A stretch of DNA of 32,691 bases, taken from contig NZ_JAALGE010000035.1 in NCBI RefSeq assembly GCF_011057645.1, positions 1 through 32,691 on the forward strand, written 5' to 3'. Source of the stretch: Marisediminicola senii (GTDB lineage: Bacteria > Actinomycetota > Actinomycetes > Actinomycetales > Microbacteriaceae). The position numbers and the translations under genes are program-made. Positions 1 to 7,974 of the stretch are shown here, in pieces; position 1 is the first letter of the stretch; each line of letters starts with the position of its first letter. Under the pieces are notes generated by a model. It searched no databases. It was given only the letters and a program-made list of their open reading frames with translations, and was not told the DNA's origin.

Positions 1-13
1 ATGTGTATAAGAG
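1..13. other. Residual Nextera/Tn5 mosaic-end adapter
   Basis: The first 13 bases (ATGTGTATAAGAG) equal bases 3-15 of the standard 19-bp Tn5 mosaic-end sequence used in Nextera libraries. They are AT-rich and abut sequence that is nearly all G and C. This is sequencing adapter at a contig end, so the terminal codons of the overlapping reading frame are not genomic. Confidence 0.9.
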
Positions 14-660
14 CCGGGCCCGGCCGTCACGGGCGCCGCCCCGCCGCCGCCGAGCGGCAGGACGCCCCCGTCCGTGCGGGCCCCCGCCCCACCGCTCGCG
101 CGCCCGTCGAAGCGCGAGATGCCGCCCACCGCGGCGACCTTGCGCGCGACGGCGGCGAGCGACGGCGCGAGCGGCCGCCCGTCGGGCCACGGGGCGATGA
201 TGCGTTCCGCGGCGTCGAAGGCGAGCGCGTGCGGCCGGTCCGAGCGGTCGCCGGGCTGCGTCACGATCACCGGGGCAACGCCCATCAGCCGCACGAGCAG
301 CGTCACCTCGGCCGACACGTCGACGACGACGGTCGCGAACGCGCGACTGCCGAGTGCGGCCGCGATTACTCCGAGGCGCGACGCGTGGCCGCGGTGCCCG
401 AGCGGTGCCCAGTGCAGCAGGCCGCCCGCGGTCGGGTCGGCGTCCGATGGATGCCGCACCTCGCCCGACACTGAGACCTCGGGTTCGTTGTCCGGGGCGA
501 GCTGCACCCACTCGGTGCGCGCGGGCAGCGTGCCCGGCCGCGCGAGCGAGCTGAACACGACGACGTCGGCGTCGAGGTGGGGCCGCACCGCGAGAAACCG
601 GGTCAGGTGTCCCGCACCGTGGTCGTGCAGGTACCAGCCGACGAGCGGGGCTGCCGTCAC
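1..660 (-). CDS. Glycosyltransferase, GT-B fold, N-terminal part (truncated by contig end)
   Basis: This frame reads from a GTG at 660 (overlapping the TGA of the upstream gene as GTGA) leftwards off the contig edge, giving about 215 genomic codons. The start VTAAPLVGWYLHDHGAGHLT contains the GWY-H-H-G-GHLTR pattern typical of the nucleotide-sugar glycosyltransferase N-terminal domain of the MurG/UGT type, where this Gly/His loop lies near the acceptor site. Alternating beta-strand stretches (DVVVFSS, TVVVDVS, APVIVTQPG) fit a Rossmann-like half. The C-terminal donor-binding half is missing. It is the third gene of a leftward operon with two other glycosyltransferases, all in 4-base overlaps, so it probably helps assemble the same surface glycan. 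The acceptor and sugar cannot be told. The last few codons are adapter. Confidence 0.75.
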   Translation of the reverse strand, partial: MTAAPLVGWYLHDHGAGHLTRFLAVRPHLDADVVVFSSLARPGTLPARTEWVQLAPDNEPEVSVSGEVRHPSDADPTAGGLLHWAPLGHRGHASRLGVIAAALGSRAFATVVVDVSAEVTLLVRLMGVAPVIVTQPGDRSDRPHALAFDAAERIIAPWPDGRPLAPSLAAVARKVAAVGGISRFDGRASGGAGARTDGGVLPLGGGGAAPVTAGPGSYTH

Positions 661-1817
661 GCCGGCACGCCAGACGCCTGCGGCACGCCAGACGCCTGCG
701 CCCGCGCACCCTGCGGCCGCGACGCGAGCTCGCGGTACAGCGCCTCGAGGTCGGTGATGCGGCGGTGAAGCGAGAAGCGGGCGTTGGCGCCCGCGCGGAT
801 ACGGTCGCGCATGCCGGGGTCGCCGTCGGTCTCGGCGATGAGCTCGTCGATGCTGCGTGCGAAGCCGTCGAGGTCGCCCGGCGCGACGAGGCGCGTGCCG
901 AGCGCCCCGGCGACGACCTCGGGGATGCCGCCGGTGGCGAACGACACCACGGGCGTTCCGGTAGACAACGCCTCCGCGATCACCAGGCCGAACGGCTCCT
1001 GCCAGACCGGGGTGACCAGGGCGCAGGCGCTGCGGCCGACGAGGGCGGCGAGGTCGGGCTGCTCGAGTGCGCCGACGTATTCCACGTCGTCGCCGAGGTG
1101 CGGCCACAGGTACCGTTCGGCGTAGTCGATGTCGCCCACCCTGCCGGCGATCACCAGGCGTCGTCCCGCACGCCTGGCGGCCTCGATGGCCAGGTGGGGG
1201 CCCTTCTCCGGCACGATGCGCCCGAACCAGACCAGGTCGGTGCCGCCGGTGCCGCGCGGCCAGCGGTCGGTGTCGACGCCGTTGGGAATCACGATCGAGT
1301 CGATCCCGGCGGGCTGCCACTGGTCGGCCGTGTACCGGCTGACCGAGACGAAGGCGCTCTGGCCGTCCCTGCCGGGGTCGACCGCATCGACGAGCTGCGG
1401 CAGCGTCGGGGTGTGCAGCGTGGTGACCATCGGAACCCCGAGCGACCCGACCCGCTCGAGCGGCTGGGCGTGCAGGCAGTGGTTGTCGACCAGGTCGAAC
1501 CGGTCGGCGTTCTCGGTGATCCAGTCCAGCGCGCGCTCGAGTGCGGGCACGGCGACCTCGGCGTAGCCCGCCGGGTAGTCGACGTCGTTCGCCTCGGCGG
1601 GGTTCTCCCAGCGCACGGGAGGCATGGTGAACTCCGCGGGGCTGGCGTCCATGTAGTCCGAGCCGGCGACGGCGCACAGCACGACCTCGTGGCCGCGGTC
1701 GCGCAGCAGGCGCACCTGGTGCCAAATGGAGGATTCGAGGCCGCCGGCGTGCGGTTCTGCGATGGGATAGCGGAGCGGGGCGATCACGGCGATGCGCAGT
1801 GATCCGTTCGGCGTCAC
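657..1817 (-). CDS. Glycosyltransferase family 4 (GT-B)
   Basis: A 386-residue retaining-type GT4 enzyme. The N-terminal domain begins LRIAVIAPLRYP followed by a Gly-rich AGGLE loop. The C-terminal donor domain has IPNGVDTDRW, WFGRIVPEKGP and, near residue 275, EPFGLVIAE, the E-x7-E motif of GT4 enzymes, followed by GTPVVSFATGGIPEVV. The tail holds a short tandem duplication (QASGVP twice). Two GTG codons sit in tandem at 1820 and 1817. I chose 1817 because it makes the standard GTGA overlap with the upstream stop. It is the middle gene of the leftward glycosyltransferase operon and probably adds one sugar of an exopolysaccharide or cell-wall glycan. Family assignment is secure; donor and acceptor are unknown. 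Confidence 0.92.
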   Translation of the reverse strand: MTPNGSLRIAVIAPLRYPIAEPHAGGLESSIWHQVRLLRDRGHEVVLCAVAGSDYMDASPAEFTMPPVRWENPAEANDVDYPAGYAEVAVPALERALDWITENADRFDLVDNHCLHAQPLERVGSLGVPMVTTLHTPTLPQLVDAVDPGRDGQSAFVSVSRYTADQWQPAGIDSIVIPNGVDTDRWPRGTGGTDLVWFGRIVPEKGPHLAIEAARRAGRRLVIAGRVGDIDYAERYLWPHLGDDVEYVGALEQPDLAALVGRSACALVTPVWQEPFGLVIAEALSTGTPVVSFATGGIPEVVAGALGTRLVAPGDLDGFARSIDELIAETDGDPGMRDRIRAGANARFSLHRRITDLEALYRELASRPQGARAQASGVPQASGVPA

Positions 1818-2989
1818 CACGGAACCGGCCCGGCCAGCGCGGCGCGGTACACGTCACGGTGGCGGTCGGCGATCGTCTGGCGTTCACGGCGGCGGGCGGA
1901 CCGCCGGTCGTTCCTCACCCGTCGCCTCGCGGGCGAACCCGCGCGCGGGGCATCCATTCCCGACGACAGGCCGAGCAGGGCGTCGAGGGCGGTGGCCAGG
2001 GTGCCCGGCCTCGACATCGCGAACGACTGGCAGAACGCGGGGTCGTCGTGCTGCTCGGCGATGAAGCCGACCGCGGGCACGGCGACCGGCAGGCCGAGGT
2101 CCCAGCACAGCTCGAGCCATCCGGAGTGCGTACCGTGCCGGTACGGCAGCACGTAGGCGTCGAGCCCCGACAGTGCCGCGAACAGTTCGGCGTCGCTGTA
2201 GCGGCCGTGCTCCACGAGCTCGACCCGCGCGGCCAGCGCCCGGTCGCTCGCGCACAGCGCCCTGATCTCGTCGCGGGCTGCGTCGTCGCGCACCCGGTCG
2301 GCCAGCTCGATGCGGGCGACGACGTCGTGCCCGGCCGCGCGCAGCACCTCGATGGCGCCCAGCAGGGTGGATGCCGCAGCCACGCCGTCCACGCCGGCCC
2401 GCAGGTCCTTCAGGTGCATGCCCACGACCGCCGCACCCCGTGGGGCAGGAGCCGCCGTCGCAGCGACCGCCGCCACCGCGTCGGCACCGCTCTCGGCACT
2501 GTTGTCCTCATCGTTGTCATCGCCGTCGATCGGCAGCACGTGCGGGTGCGCAATGACCACAGCGTCGCGACCCCACCGGCGGGCCACCTCGGCCGCAGCG
2601 CCCGGCGTCAGGGTGATGACGGCCGCGGCCCGCGTCACCAGCAGGTCGAGTTGCGCGAGGTGGTCGGCCTGGTCGTGCAGCTGAGGATTGGTGAGGTCGT
2701 GCACCGTGAAGACGAGGGGGCGCCCCGCGGCGGCCAGGGCGTCGACGGTGCGCTCGAGGTGCGCGAGGTCGAACGATTCGGTGCCGAAGTGCACGTGCAG
2801 CACGTCGAAGTCGGTGTCGTGAGCGGCGATCCACCGCGGGTCGATGCGCACAGGGGGCCACCACCGGCCGGGTTCTGCGCCGGAGGGGTATTCCTCGGCG
2901 AGGTACCGCACGGCCGCGTCATCCGGCTCCGCGCGCAGGTTGCGAACATAAGGATGATCGGTGGGTACAGCGGCGACACGCATAGACAT
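1814..2989 (-). CDS. Glycosyltransferase, GT-B type, first gene of leftward operon
   Basis: A 391-residue protein with GT-B layout: an N-terminal domain with DVLHVHFGTESFD and LVFTVHDLTNP (the H-x-H and TVHD elements common in GT4-like enzymes), an Ala-rich, acidic linker around residues 150-175, and a C-terminal domain with RVELVEHGRYSDAEL, YVLPYRHGTHSGWLELCWDLG and PVAVPAVGF. The last ~50 residues are very Arg-rich. An ATG at 3007 is possible, but AAAGGA lies at the right distance from the ATG at 2989, so I take 2989. The E-x7-E motif is replaced by HSGWLELCWD, so donor chemistry may differ from classical GT4. It starts the operon and is divergent from the WcbI gene. Confidence 0.85.
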   Translation of the reverse strand: MSMRVAAVPTDHPYVRNLRAEPDDAAVRYLAEEYPSGAEPGRWWPPVRIDPRWIAAHDTDFDVLHVHFGTESFDLAHLERTVDALAAAGRPLVFTVHDLTNPQLHDQADHLAQLDLLVTRAAAVITLTPGAAAEVARRWGRDAVVIAHPHVLPIDGDDNDEDNSAESGADAVAAVAATAAPAPRGAAVVGMHLKDLRAGVDGVAAASTLLGAIEVLRAAGHDVVARIELADRVRDDAARDEIRALCASDRALAARVELVEHGRYSDAELFAALSGLDAYVLPYRHGTHSGWLELCWDLGLPVAVPAVGFIAEQHDDPAFCQSFAMSRPGTLATALDALLGLSSGMDAPRAGSPARRRVRNDRRSARRRERQTIADRHRDVYRAALAGPVPW

Positions 2990-3261
2990 ACCGAATTCCT
3001 TTCGCATCGTGGCGATGGGGCAAGACAGGAAGAAGAGAACAACAACCGACGATCAGGGAAACGTGCAACGGTGGCGTCACGAAGCCGCAACGATGGGGCG
3101 GGCGCCACGATCATCATAAGCAATGGTTCATCATTCGTTCATGGGTTGTGCGATGGTGCACCATGGCCTAGTGGGGTCACCCTAGCCGCCGAAAAAGTCG
3201 GCCTCGTTCAGACAAGCGCGATGACGGTCACCGCACGCGCACAATAAGAGGAGAACCGGCC
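2990..3261. promoter_or_regulatory. Divergent promoter region of the glycan cluster
   Basis: This 272-bp gap between two divergent glycan operons is locally AT-richer, especially 3108-3145. On the minus strand TATGAT (3118-3113) could be a -10 for the leftward operon, giving a leader of roughly 115 nt. A perfect 12-bp palindrome lies at 3153-3164. The rightward gene has the ribosome site AGAGGAG at 3247-3253. Promoter positions are guesses from consensus only. Confidence 0.45.
3153..3164. promoter_or_regulatory. 12-bp perfect palindrome, operator candidate
   Basis: ATGGTGCACCAT reads identically on both strands and lies midway between the divergent glycan operons, where one dimeric regulator could control both. 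No regulator gene lies next to it in this window. Confidence 0.4.
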
Positions 3262-4236
3262 GTGGGTGAACACGAAGAAACGCCGCATTTCGACACCGTC
3301 GACGGCCGTACCCGGCACTTCGGGCAGTTCTACGGGCTGCTCCCGGTCGCCTCCGACCGCCCGGTCGTGGTCGTGCACGGCAACTGCCAGGCAGAGTCGA
3401 CGCGCATCATGCTCGACGCCGACGACGTCACCGCGGTGCGCATTCCTCCCGTTCACGAACTGGTCGCGACCGACCTCCCGTACCTCGAACGCCTGCTGCG
3501 CCGCACCGACCTGCTCGTCACCCAGCCGGTACGCGACGGCTACCGCGACCTGCCCCTCGGCACCGCCGAACTCTCCGCACTGCTGCCGACCACCGCCAGG
3601 GTGGTGCGGGTGCCGGTCATCCGCTTCGCCGGCCTGTACCCCTTCCACGCCATCATCCGCCCGCCCTCGGACCCGTCGCTGTCGCCGCCCATCGCCGCGT
3701 ACCACGACCTCCGCACACTCGTCGCGGCGTCTGCCCCCGGCACCCGTGACCCCGGTGAGCAAGAAGGGGTGGATGCGGCCTCCGCCCCCACCCCGGCGAC
3801 GCGCGACCAGGTGCTCGCGATCGCGAACCTCTCCTGCGCAGAACTCCGCCGCCGCGAGCAGCACCACGACACGGTGCGGGTGTCCGACGTGTTCGACGCC
3901 CCCGACTTCGCGCAGATGCGCACCATCAACCACCCGGGCAACGCGGTGTGGACCGCCGTCGCCGCGCGGGTGCGCGAGGCCGCCGGCCTCGAGCCGCGCG
4001 ACACCGACCCCGGCCGGCCGCTGCTCGACAGCATCCACGCCCCCCGGTCCTCCGCCGTGATGGAGGCATTCGACCTCGCGGGGGAGCCGACCGACCACTG
4101 GGTCATCGGGGGCGAGCGGGTCGACGACGCCGTGGTGCGCGCCGCCCACCTGGCCTGGTACCGCGAGCACCCCGACGCCGTCGCGGCGGGGATAACCCGG
4201 CACGCCGACTCGCTGCGCCTGCTGGGACTGGCGTGA
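3262..4236 (+). CDS. WcbI-family polysaccharide biosynthesis putative acetyltransferase
   Basis: A 324-residue protein starting at GTG with AGAGGAG eight bases upstream. It has the family hallmark VVVHGNCQAES near residues 37-47 (the G-N-C-Q motif), then RFAGLYPFHAI and, later, a histidine-bearing INHPGNAVW segment, all in the order seen in WcbI proteins. WcbI proteins take part in capsule biosynthesis and have been proposed to act as acetyltransferases with an SGNH-like fold; the exact reaction is unproven. It begins the rightward operon and overlaps the next glycosyltransferase by four bases, so it probably decorates the glycan made by the surrounding transferases. No signal peptide is visible, which points to a cytoplasmic step. 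Confidence 0.85.
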   Translation: MGEHEETPHFDTVDGRTRHFGQFYGLLPVASDRPVVVVHGNCQAESTRIMLDADDVTAVRIPPVHELVATDLPYLERLLRRTDLLVTQPVRDGYRDLPLGTAELSALLPTTARVVRVPVIRFAGLYPFHAIIRPPSDPSLSPPIAAYHDLRTLVAASAPGTRDPGEQEGVDAASAPTPATRDQVLAIANLSCAELRRREQHHDTVRVSDVFDAPDFAQMRTINHPGNAVWTAVAARVREAAGLEPRDTDPGRPLLDSIHAPRSSAVMEAFDLAGEPTDHWVIGGERVDDAVVRAAHLAWYREHPDAVAAGITRHADSLRLLGLA

Positions 4237-5267
4237 CGGAGGTTCGCGCATCAGCGCAGGTACCCCGGCTGATGGTCGTCGGCGACCCCGAGCACGGGGT
4301 CGCCCGCTACGCGCGGCACCTCGCCGACGCCATCCGCGGCCAGGCCGGTATCGACCGCGCCCTCGCGCTGCCGTCGATCGCCGACCTCCCGGCCGATCTC
4401 CCGCCCGGTACCCCGGTTCACCTCCACGTGACCGACCGGCTGTTGGCCGCGAGCCCGGAGGAGGCGTCGCTGCGGGTGGAGCGGCTTGCGGCATCCACCC
4501 GTCTCACCGTCACCCTGCACGACCTGCCGCAGCACTCCGACGGCGAGCGCAACCTGCCCCGTCGGGTGGAGTTCTACCGCCGCACGATAGCGGCAGCGCG
4601 CGGGGTCGTGGTGAACAGCAACCACGAGGCTGCCCTGCTGCGCGAGTTCGTCGGGGAGGCGCACGAGCTCGCCGTGATCCCGCTGCCCGTCGACACGGCC
4701 GGTGCCGGCGCCACCGCCAGCGCCGCCGCCGCCATCCTCGACGACACCGTCGCGATCGTCGGGTTCGTCTACCCTGGCAAAGGCCACGCCGAGGTCGTCG
4801 ACGCCGTCGCCTCGCTGTCAGGACCCCGCCGCGTCGTCGCCCTCGGCGCCCCGTCGCCGGGGCACACCGAGGATGTCGAGGCGATCGCCGCCGCCGCCCG
4901 CGCGCGCGGCGTCACGTTCGAGGTCACCGGTTTCCTGCCCGACGACACCATGCTCGAGCGGTGCGCCACGGCCGGCGTGCCGGTCGCCGCACACCGGCAT
5001 GTCTCCGCGTCCGGCTCGATCGCCACCTGGATCGCCGCCGGCCGTCGCCCGCTCATTCCCGACTCGCGCTATTCCCGTGAGGTCAGCGAGCGCGCCCCGG
5101 GAACGGTGACCCTGTACCCGCCGGATGCGGCCGGCCTGGCATCCGCCATCGACCGCGCCCGGCGCGAACCCGCGACCACCCTCATCGCGCCCGGCACCGC
5201 GACCGGGCCCGACCTCGCGCAGACCGCCGCCCGCTACCTCGACTGGTTCGCCGGGGTCCCCGAGTGA
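4233..5267 (+). CDS. Glycosyltransferase, GT-B type
   Basis: The frame is open well upstream, but the GTG at 4233 overlaps the WcbI stop as GTGA and gives a 344-residue protein of normal shape. The N-terminal half has RLMVVGDPEHGVARYARHLA and LTVTLHDLPQHSD; then ARGVVVNSNHEA marks the inter-domain region. The C-terminal half has VAIVGFVYPGKGHAEVVDA, FEVTGFLPDD and SASGSIATWIAAGRRPLIP. These are GT4-like elements (KGH after the first strand of the donor domain), although no clean E-x7-E motif is seen. It is the second gene of the rightward glycan operon. Donor and acceptor are unknown. Confidence 0.83.
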   Translation: MTEVRASAQVPRLMVVGDPEHGVARYARHLADAIRGQAGIDRALALPSIADLPADLPPGTPVHLHVTDRLLAASPEEASLRVERLAASTRLTVTLHDLPQHSDGERNLPRRVEFYRRTIAAARGVVVNSNHEAALLREFVGEAHELAVIPLPVDTAGAGATASAAAAILDDTVAIVGFVYPGKGHAEVVDAVASLSGPRRVVALGAPSPGHTEDVEAIAAAARARGVTFEVTGFLPDDTMLERCATAGVPVAAHRHVSASGSIATWIAAGRRPLIPDSRYSREVSERAPGTVTLYPPDAAGLASAIDRARREPATTLIAPGTATGPDLAQTAARYLDWFAGVPE

Positions 5268-6712
5268 CCGGCCAGCCGCCCGCCGGATCGATGCCTGGGC
5301 GCATGGCCAACACCAGCGCACTGCACGCCCGACCGCCGCACGCCCGACCGCCGCACGCACGCCCGCCGCACGGTCGCGCCGTGCCCGGCAACCGCTGGGA
5401 CCTGCTCGACGACGCCCCGACCGCACCGGGCGACCCGGCCGCTGCAAGCACACCTGCGTCGCCCGCCGTCTCGGTGATCGTCGTGCACTACCGCCAGCAG
5501 GCCGAACTCGACCGCACCCTCGCGGCGCTCGCCAGGCAGGACTACGACGGGCCGATCGAGGTCACCGTGGTCGACGACGGGTCGCCCGTCGCCCCGGTCG
5601 TGCCGCCGGCCGTGCGGCTCATCGTGCAGGACGACCTCGGGTTCCGGGCCGGGATGGCCCGCAACCGGGGCGCCCGGGAATCCGGGGGAGAGCTGCTGGT
5701 GTTCCTCGACGCCGACACCACGCCGGAACCCGGGTACGTTCGCGCCATCACCCGACTGCCGTGGCTCGCCCCCGAGACCGTCACCGTCGGTCGCCGCCGC
5801 CACGCCGACCTCGCCGGCACGTCACCCGACGACCCGATCGAGGAGTGCGCACCCGCGAGGGCGATCGACGAGCCGCAGTGGCTCGACACCGCCTACGCGC
5901 AGTCGCGCAACCTGCTCGACGCCGACGACCGCAGCTACCGGTTCGTGATCGGCGCCGTGATGGCGTGCAGCCGCTGGTTCTTCGACGAGGTCGGCGGGTT
6001 CGACGAGGAGTTCAGCGAATACGGCGGCGAGGACTGGGAGTGGGCGTACCGCTCCTGGGCACGCGGCGGCCTGCTCGCCCACGTGCCGGCAGCCGTGGCC
6101 TGGCACGACGGGCCCGACTGGTCGGGTCGCTCCACCGCCGACGACGACCGCATGCGCCGCAAGAACGCCGAGACCCTCATCCTCGCCAGCGCCATCCCGG
6201 TCGCCGGATCCCGGGGCCTCGCCGTGCGTTCCCGGCGGGCCGACTCGCTGGTGCGCGTTCCCGACGGCTTCGGCGCCGCCGCGACCTTCGTCACCGTCGA
6301 CTCGCTGCTCACCGCGCTACCGCACGCCGTGGTGATCGTGCCCGACGAGCACGCCTCGCTGTTCGCCCCCGACGACCGCGTGCTCGGCAACACCGAGTCG
6401 CGCGCGGCGGCCGACACCACGCTCGCACTGGTGCGGGTCGAGGTGGCCGTGCGCCAGCCGGTTCGGGTGGATGCTGCCGCCTTCGCCGCGGCCGTGGCAC
6501 GCTTCGCCGACCCCACCCTCGGCAGCCTCTCGTTGCGCTCCGCCGACGCCCCCGACACCGAACTCGCGGTCATCGCCTCGGTGCGTGCCCGCTACCGCAC
6601 CGGCCGCTGGAACGACGACACCCTGTTCGACGCCGCCATCGACACCGGCGGCTCGGTCACGCCGATCGCCGCCGAACCCGACGTCGAGGCCTACCTCGGC
6701 GGCTGGGGCTGA
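5264..6712 (+). CDS. Glycosyltransferase family 2 with galactosyltransferase-type C-terminal motif
   Basis: A 482-residue protein starting at GTG in a GTGA overlap. After a low-complexity N-terminus with three HARPP repeats (residues 21-35) comes a GT-A domain: VSVIVVHYRQQAELDRTL, VTVVDDGSP, the metal-binding LLVFLDADTTPEPGY, and GGFDEEFSEYGGEDWEWAYR. The last resembles the acceptor-side ED-x-E motif of the GT7 C-terminal (galactosyltransferase) domain found in chondroitin-polymerase-like GT2 enzymes. The last ~200 residues match nothing I recognise. It is likely a processive or chain-extending transferase in the same glycan pathway. Convergent with the flavin reductase 10 bases downstream. 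Confidence 0.88.
   Translation: MTGQPPAGSMPGRMANTSALHARPPHARPPHARPPHGRAVPGNRWDLLDDAPTAPGDPAAASTPASPAVSVIVVHYRQQAELDRTLAALARQDYDGPIEVTVVDDGSPVAPVVPPAVRLIVQDDLGFRAGMARNRGARESGGELLVFLDADTTPEPGYVRAITRLPWLAPETVTVGRRRHADLAGTSPDDPIEECAPARAIDEPQWLDTAYAQSRNLLDADDRSYRFVIGAVMACSRWFFDEVGGFDEEFSEYGGEDWEWAYRSWARGGLLAHVPAAVAWHDGPDWSGRSTADDDRMRRKNAETLILASAIPVAGSRGLAVRSRRADSLVRVPDGFGAAATFVTVDSLLTALPHAVVIVPDEHASLFAPDDRVLGNTESRAAADTTLALVRVEVAVRQPVRVDAAAFAAAVARFADPTLGSLSLRSADAPDTELAVIASVRARYRTGRWNDDTLFDAAIDTGGSVTPIAAEPDVEAYLGGWG
5324..5368 (+). repeat. Three 15-bp tandem repeats coding HARPP
   Basis: Two exact copies of CACGCCCGACCGCCG (5324-5338 and 5339-5353) are followed by a diverged third copy (5354-5368). 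They are in frame near the N-terminus of the GT2 enzyme, before the catalytic domain, where length change would be tolerated. Confidence 0.85.
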
Positions 6713-6722
6713 CCGGGCGCGA

Positions 6723-7304
6723 TCAGTCGATCGTCGAGTGCTCCCCGAGGCGGTGCCACGTGCGGTTGTGGTAGACGAGCGGGTCGGATGCCGCGTCCTC
6801 GTCGACCCCGCCCGATTCGAGTGCGTGCACCACGACGACCGTCGAGCTCCCCGCACCCAGCTGGTCGATGACCCGCCCGCGGATCCACGCGTTCGCGCGG
6901 GGAAAGTACGGTTCCCCGGTCTCGAGCCGCGACCACAGCGAGGTGTCGGCAAACCGGTCGACGCCGCTGGTCGAGCACAGCCGCGCGATGGGCAGCTGTT
7001 CCGACGCCAGCAGGTGAACCACGACGGTTTCTGCGCGACGGATCACCGGGGTGCTCGACGACGTCGACGACAGCGAGAACACCAGCAGCGGCGGGTCGGC
7101 ACTGATCGAGGAGACGGATGTCGCGGTCAGGCCCACCGGACCATCTCCCGCGTCGGCGGTGACGACCGCCACGCCGGCCGGGTGACCGCGGAACGCCCCG
7201 CGAAACTCCTCCGGGCTGAGCCCACCGAGGGTGCGTGCCGCCGGGGTCGCGCCCTGCGCCCCCCGGTCATCGATGCTGCGGGCACTCGCGAGATTCGTCG
7301 ACAT
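6723..7304 (-). CDS. Flavin reductase family protein (FMN-binding split barrel)
   Basis: A 193-residue protein. I chose ATG 7304 because GGAAGGA lies just upstream; the open frame beyond it is low-complexity. Family features in order are FRGAFRGHPAGVAVVTAD, VGLTATSVSSISADPPLLVFSL (the T-A-T-S-x-S-S-x-S-x-x-P-P-L signature of flavin-reductase split barrels that binds the FMN phosphate), VHLLASEQLPIARLCS and a C-terminal PLVYHNRTWHRL strand. Such proteins use NAD(P)H to reduce flavin, often for a two-component monooxygenase. No monooxygenase is adjacent, so the partner is unknown. It is transcribed convergently to the glycan operon and is probably monocistronic. Confidence 0.9.
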   Translation of the reverse strand: MSTNLASARSIDDRGAQGATPAARTLGGLSPEEFRGAFRGHPAGVAVVTADAGDGPVGLTATSVSSISADPPLLVFSLSSTSSSTPVIRRAETVVVHLLASEQLPIARLCSTSGVDRFADTSLWSRLETGEPYFPRANAWIRGRVIDQLGAGSSTVVVVHALESGGVDEDAASDPLVYHNRTWHRLGEHSTID

Positions 7305-7468
7305 GATCTTCCTTCCCCACTCGGTCACCCGTCTCGGGCGTCGTTCGTCAACGATGCGGGAGCGCGGCCCCCGGCGCCAGCATGTTGCGGAGTGTGACAG
7401 TCCGCCGCTGCACCCTGCCCCGCTGCACCCGACCCCGCCGCGCACAGCCAGCGCGAAACCCCGGAGCC

Positions 7469-7474
7469 TACGCT
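7469..7474 (+). promoter_or_regulatory. -10-like hexamer, leaderless start
   Basis: TACGCT ends 6 nt before the ATG at 7481, the spacing at which the start codon itself would be the first transcribed base. No Shine-Dalgarno sequence is present. Confidence 0.6.
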
Positions 7475-7480
7475 GGCGCC

Positions 7481-7876
7481 ATGAGTGCCGAGCAACAACC
7501 TTCCGCGTGGTGGCTCGGCATCGACCTCGTGGCGGTGAGCCTGTTCATCGTCGGGGCACGGTGGACCCAGGGCGATGGCGCGCTCGGCCTGCTGCTCGAT
7601 GGGCTGCCATTCTTCGCGGGGGTGATCGTCGGCTGGGTCGTGATGCACGCGTGGCGGCATCCCGTGACCGTGGTCTGGACGGGCATCGGCGTCTGGCTCA
7701 TCGCCGTCGCCATGGCGATGGCCATCCGCCTCGTCGTGGGCGAACCGGTCGACTCCCGGTTCCTCTTCCTCACCGTCATCGTGCTCGGCGCATTCCTCAT
7801 CGGCTGGCGCGGCATCGCGTGGATCCTCGACGCCCTGTTCGGCGCAGTGCCGGAAGACGCAAGGCCTCCGCGCTGA
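7481..7876 (+). CDS. DUF3054 integral membrane protein (copy 1)
   Basis: A 131-residue protein with four predicted membrane segments (about residues 10-26, 38-56, 66-86 and 95-115). It shows the DUF3054 pattern: a first helix with IDLVAVSLFIVGARW, the central LPFFAGVIVGWVV, a third helix in VVWTGIGVWLIAVAMAMAIR, and TVIVLGAFLIGWR at the end. The family is widespread in actinobacteria and has no known function. The start at 7481 is supported by a -10 hexamer six bases upstream and no ribosome site, implying a leaderless message. A second member lies at 12671 in this window, so the two are diverged paralogues. Confidence 0.88.
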   Translation: MSAEQQPSAWWLGIDLVAVSLFIVGARWTQGDGALGLLLDGLPFFAGVIVGWVVMHAWRHPVTVVWTGIGVWLIAVAMAMAIRLVVGEPVDSRFLFLTVIVLGAFLIGWRGIAWILDALFGAVPEDARPPR

Positions 7877-7879
7877 CCC

Positions 7880-7931
7880 TTGCCGTAAACCCGTGCACCA
7901 GGCGGCGAAGCGGCCAGTGCACTCGCGGCAA
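7880..7931 (+). terminator. Nested inverted repeat, possible terminator
   Basis: Outer arms TTGCCG (7880-7885) and CGGCAA (7926-7931) enclose two GTGCAC copies (7893-7898 and 7917-7922) that can pair with each other. It follows the DUF3054 stop and precedes the promoter of the next gene. There is no T-run. Confidence 0.35.
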
Positions 7932-7961
7932 ATGCCCCTTCTCCCCGGCCGACGCTGCCGC

Positions 7962-7967
7962 TAGGGT
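7962..7967 (+). promoter_or_regulatory. -10-like hexamer, leaderless start
   Basis: TAGGGT ends 7 nt before the ATG at 7975, with no Shine-Dalgarno sequence between. Confidence 0.55.
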
Positions 7968-7974
7968 CGGCCAC

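Noticed and set aside
1-474. Plus-strand frame starting with ATG at base 1
   Set aside because: The ATG comes from adapter sequence and the frame is antisense to the truncated glycosyltransferase.
5125-6774. 549-codon plus-strand frame overlapping the GT2 gene
   Set aside because: It is Arg/Pro-dominated and out of frame with the GT2 enzyme, whose motifs are clear.
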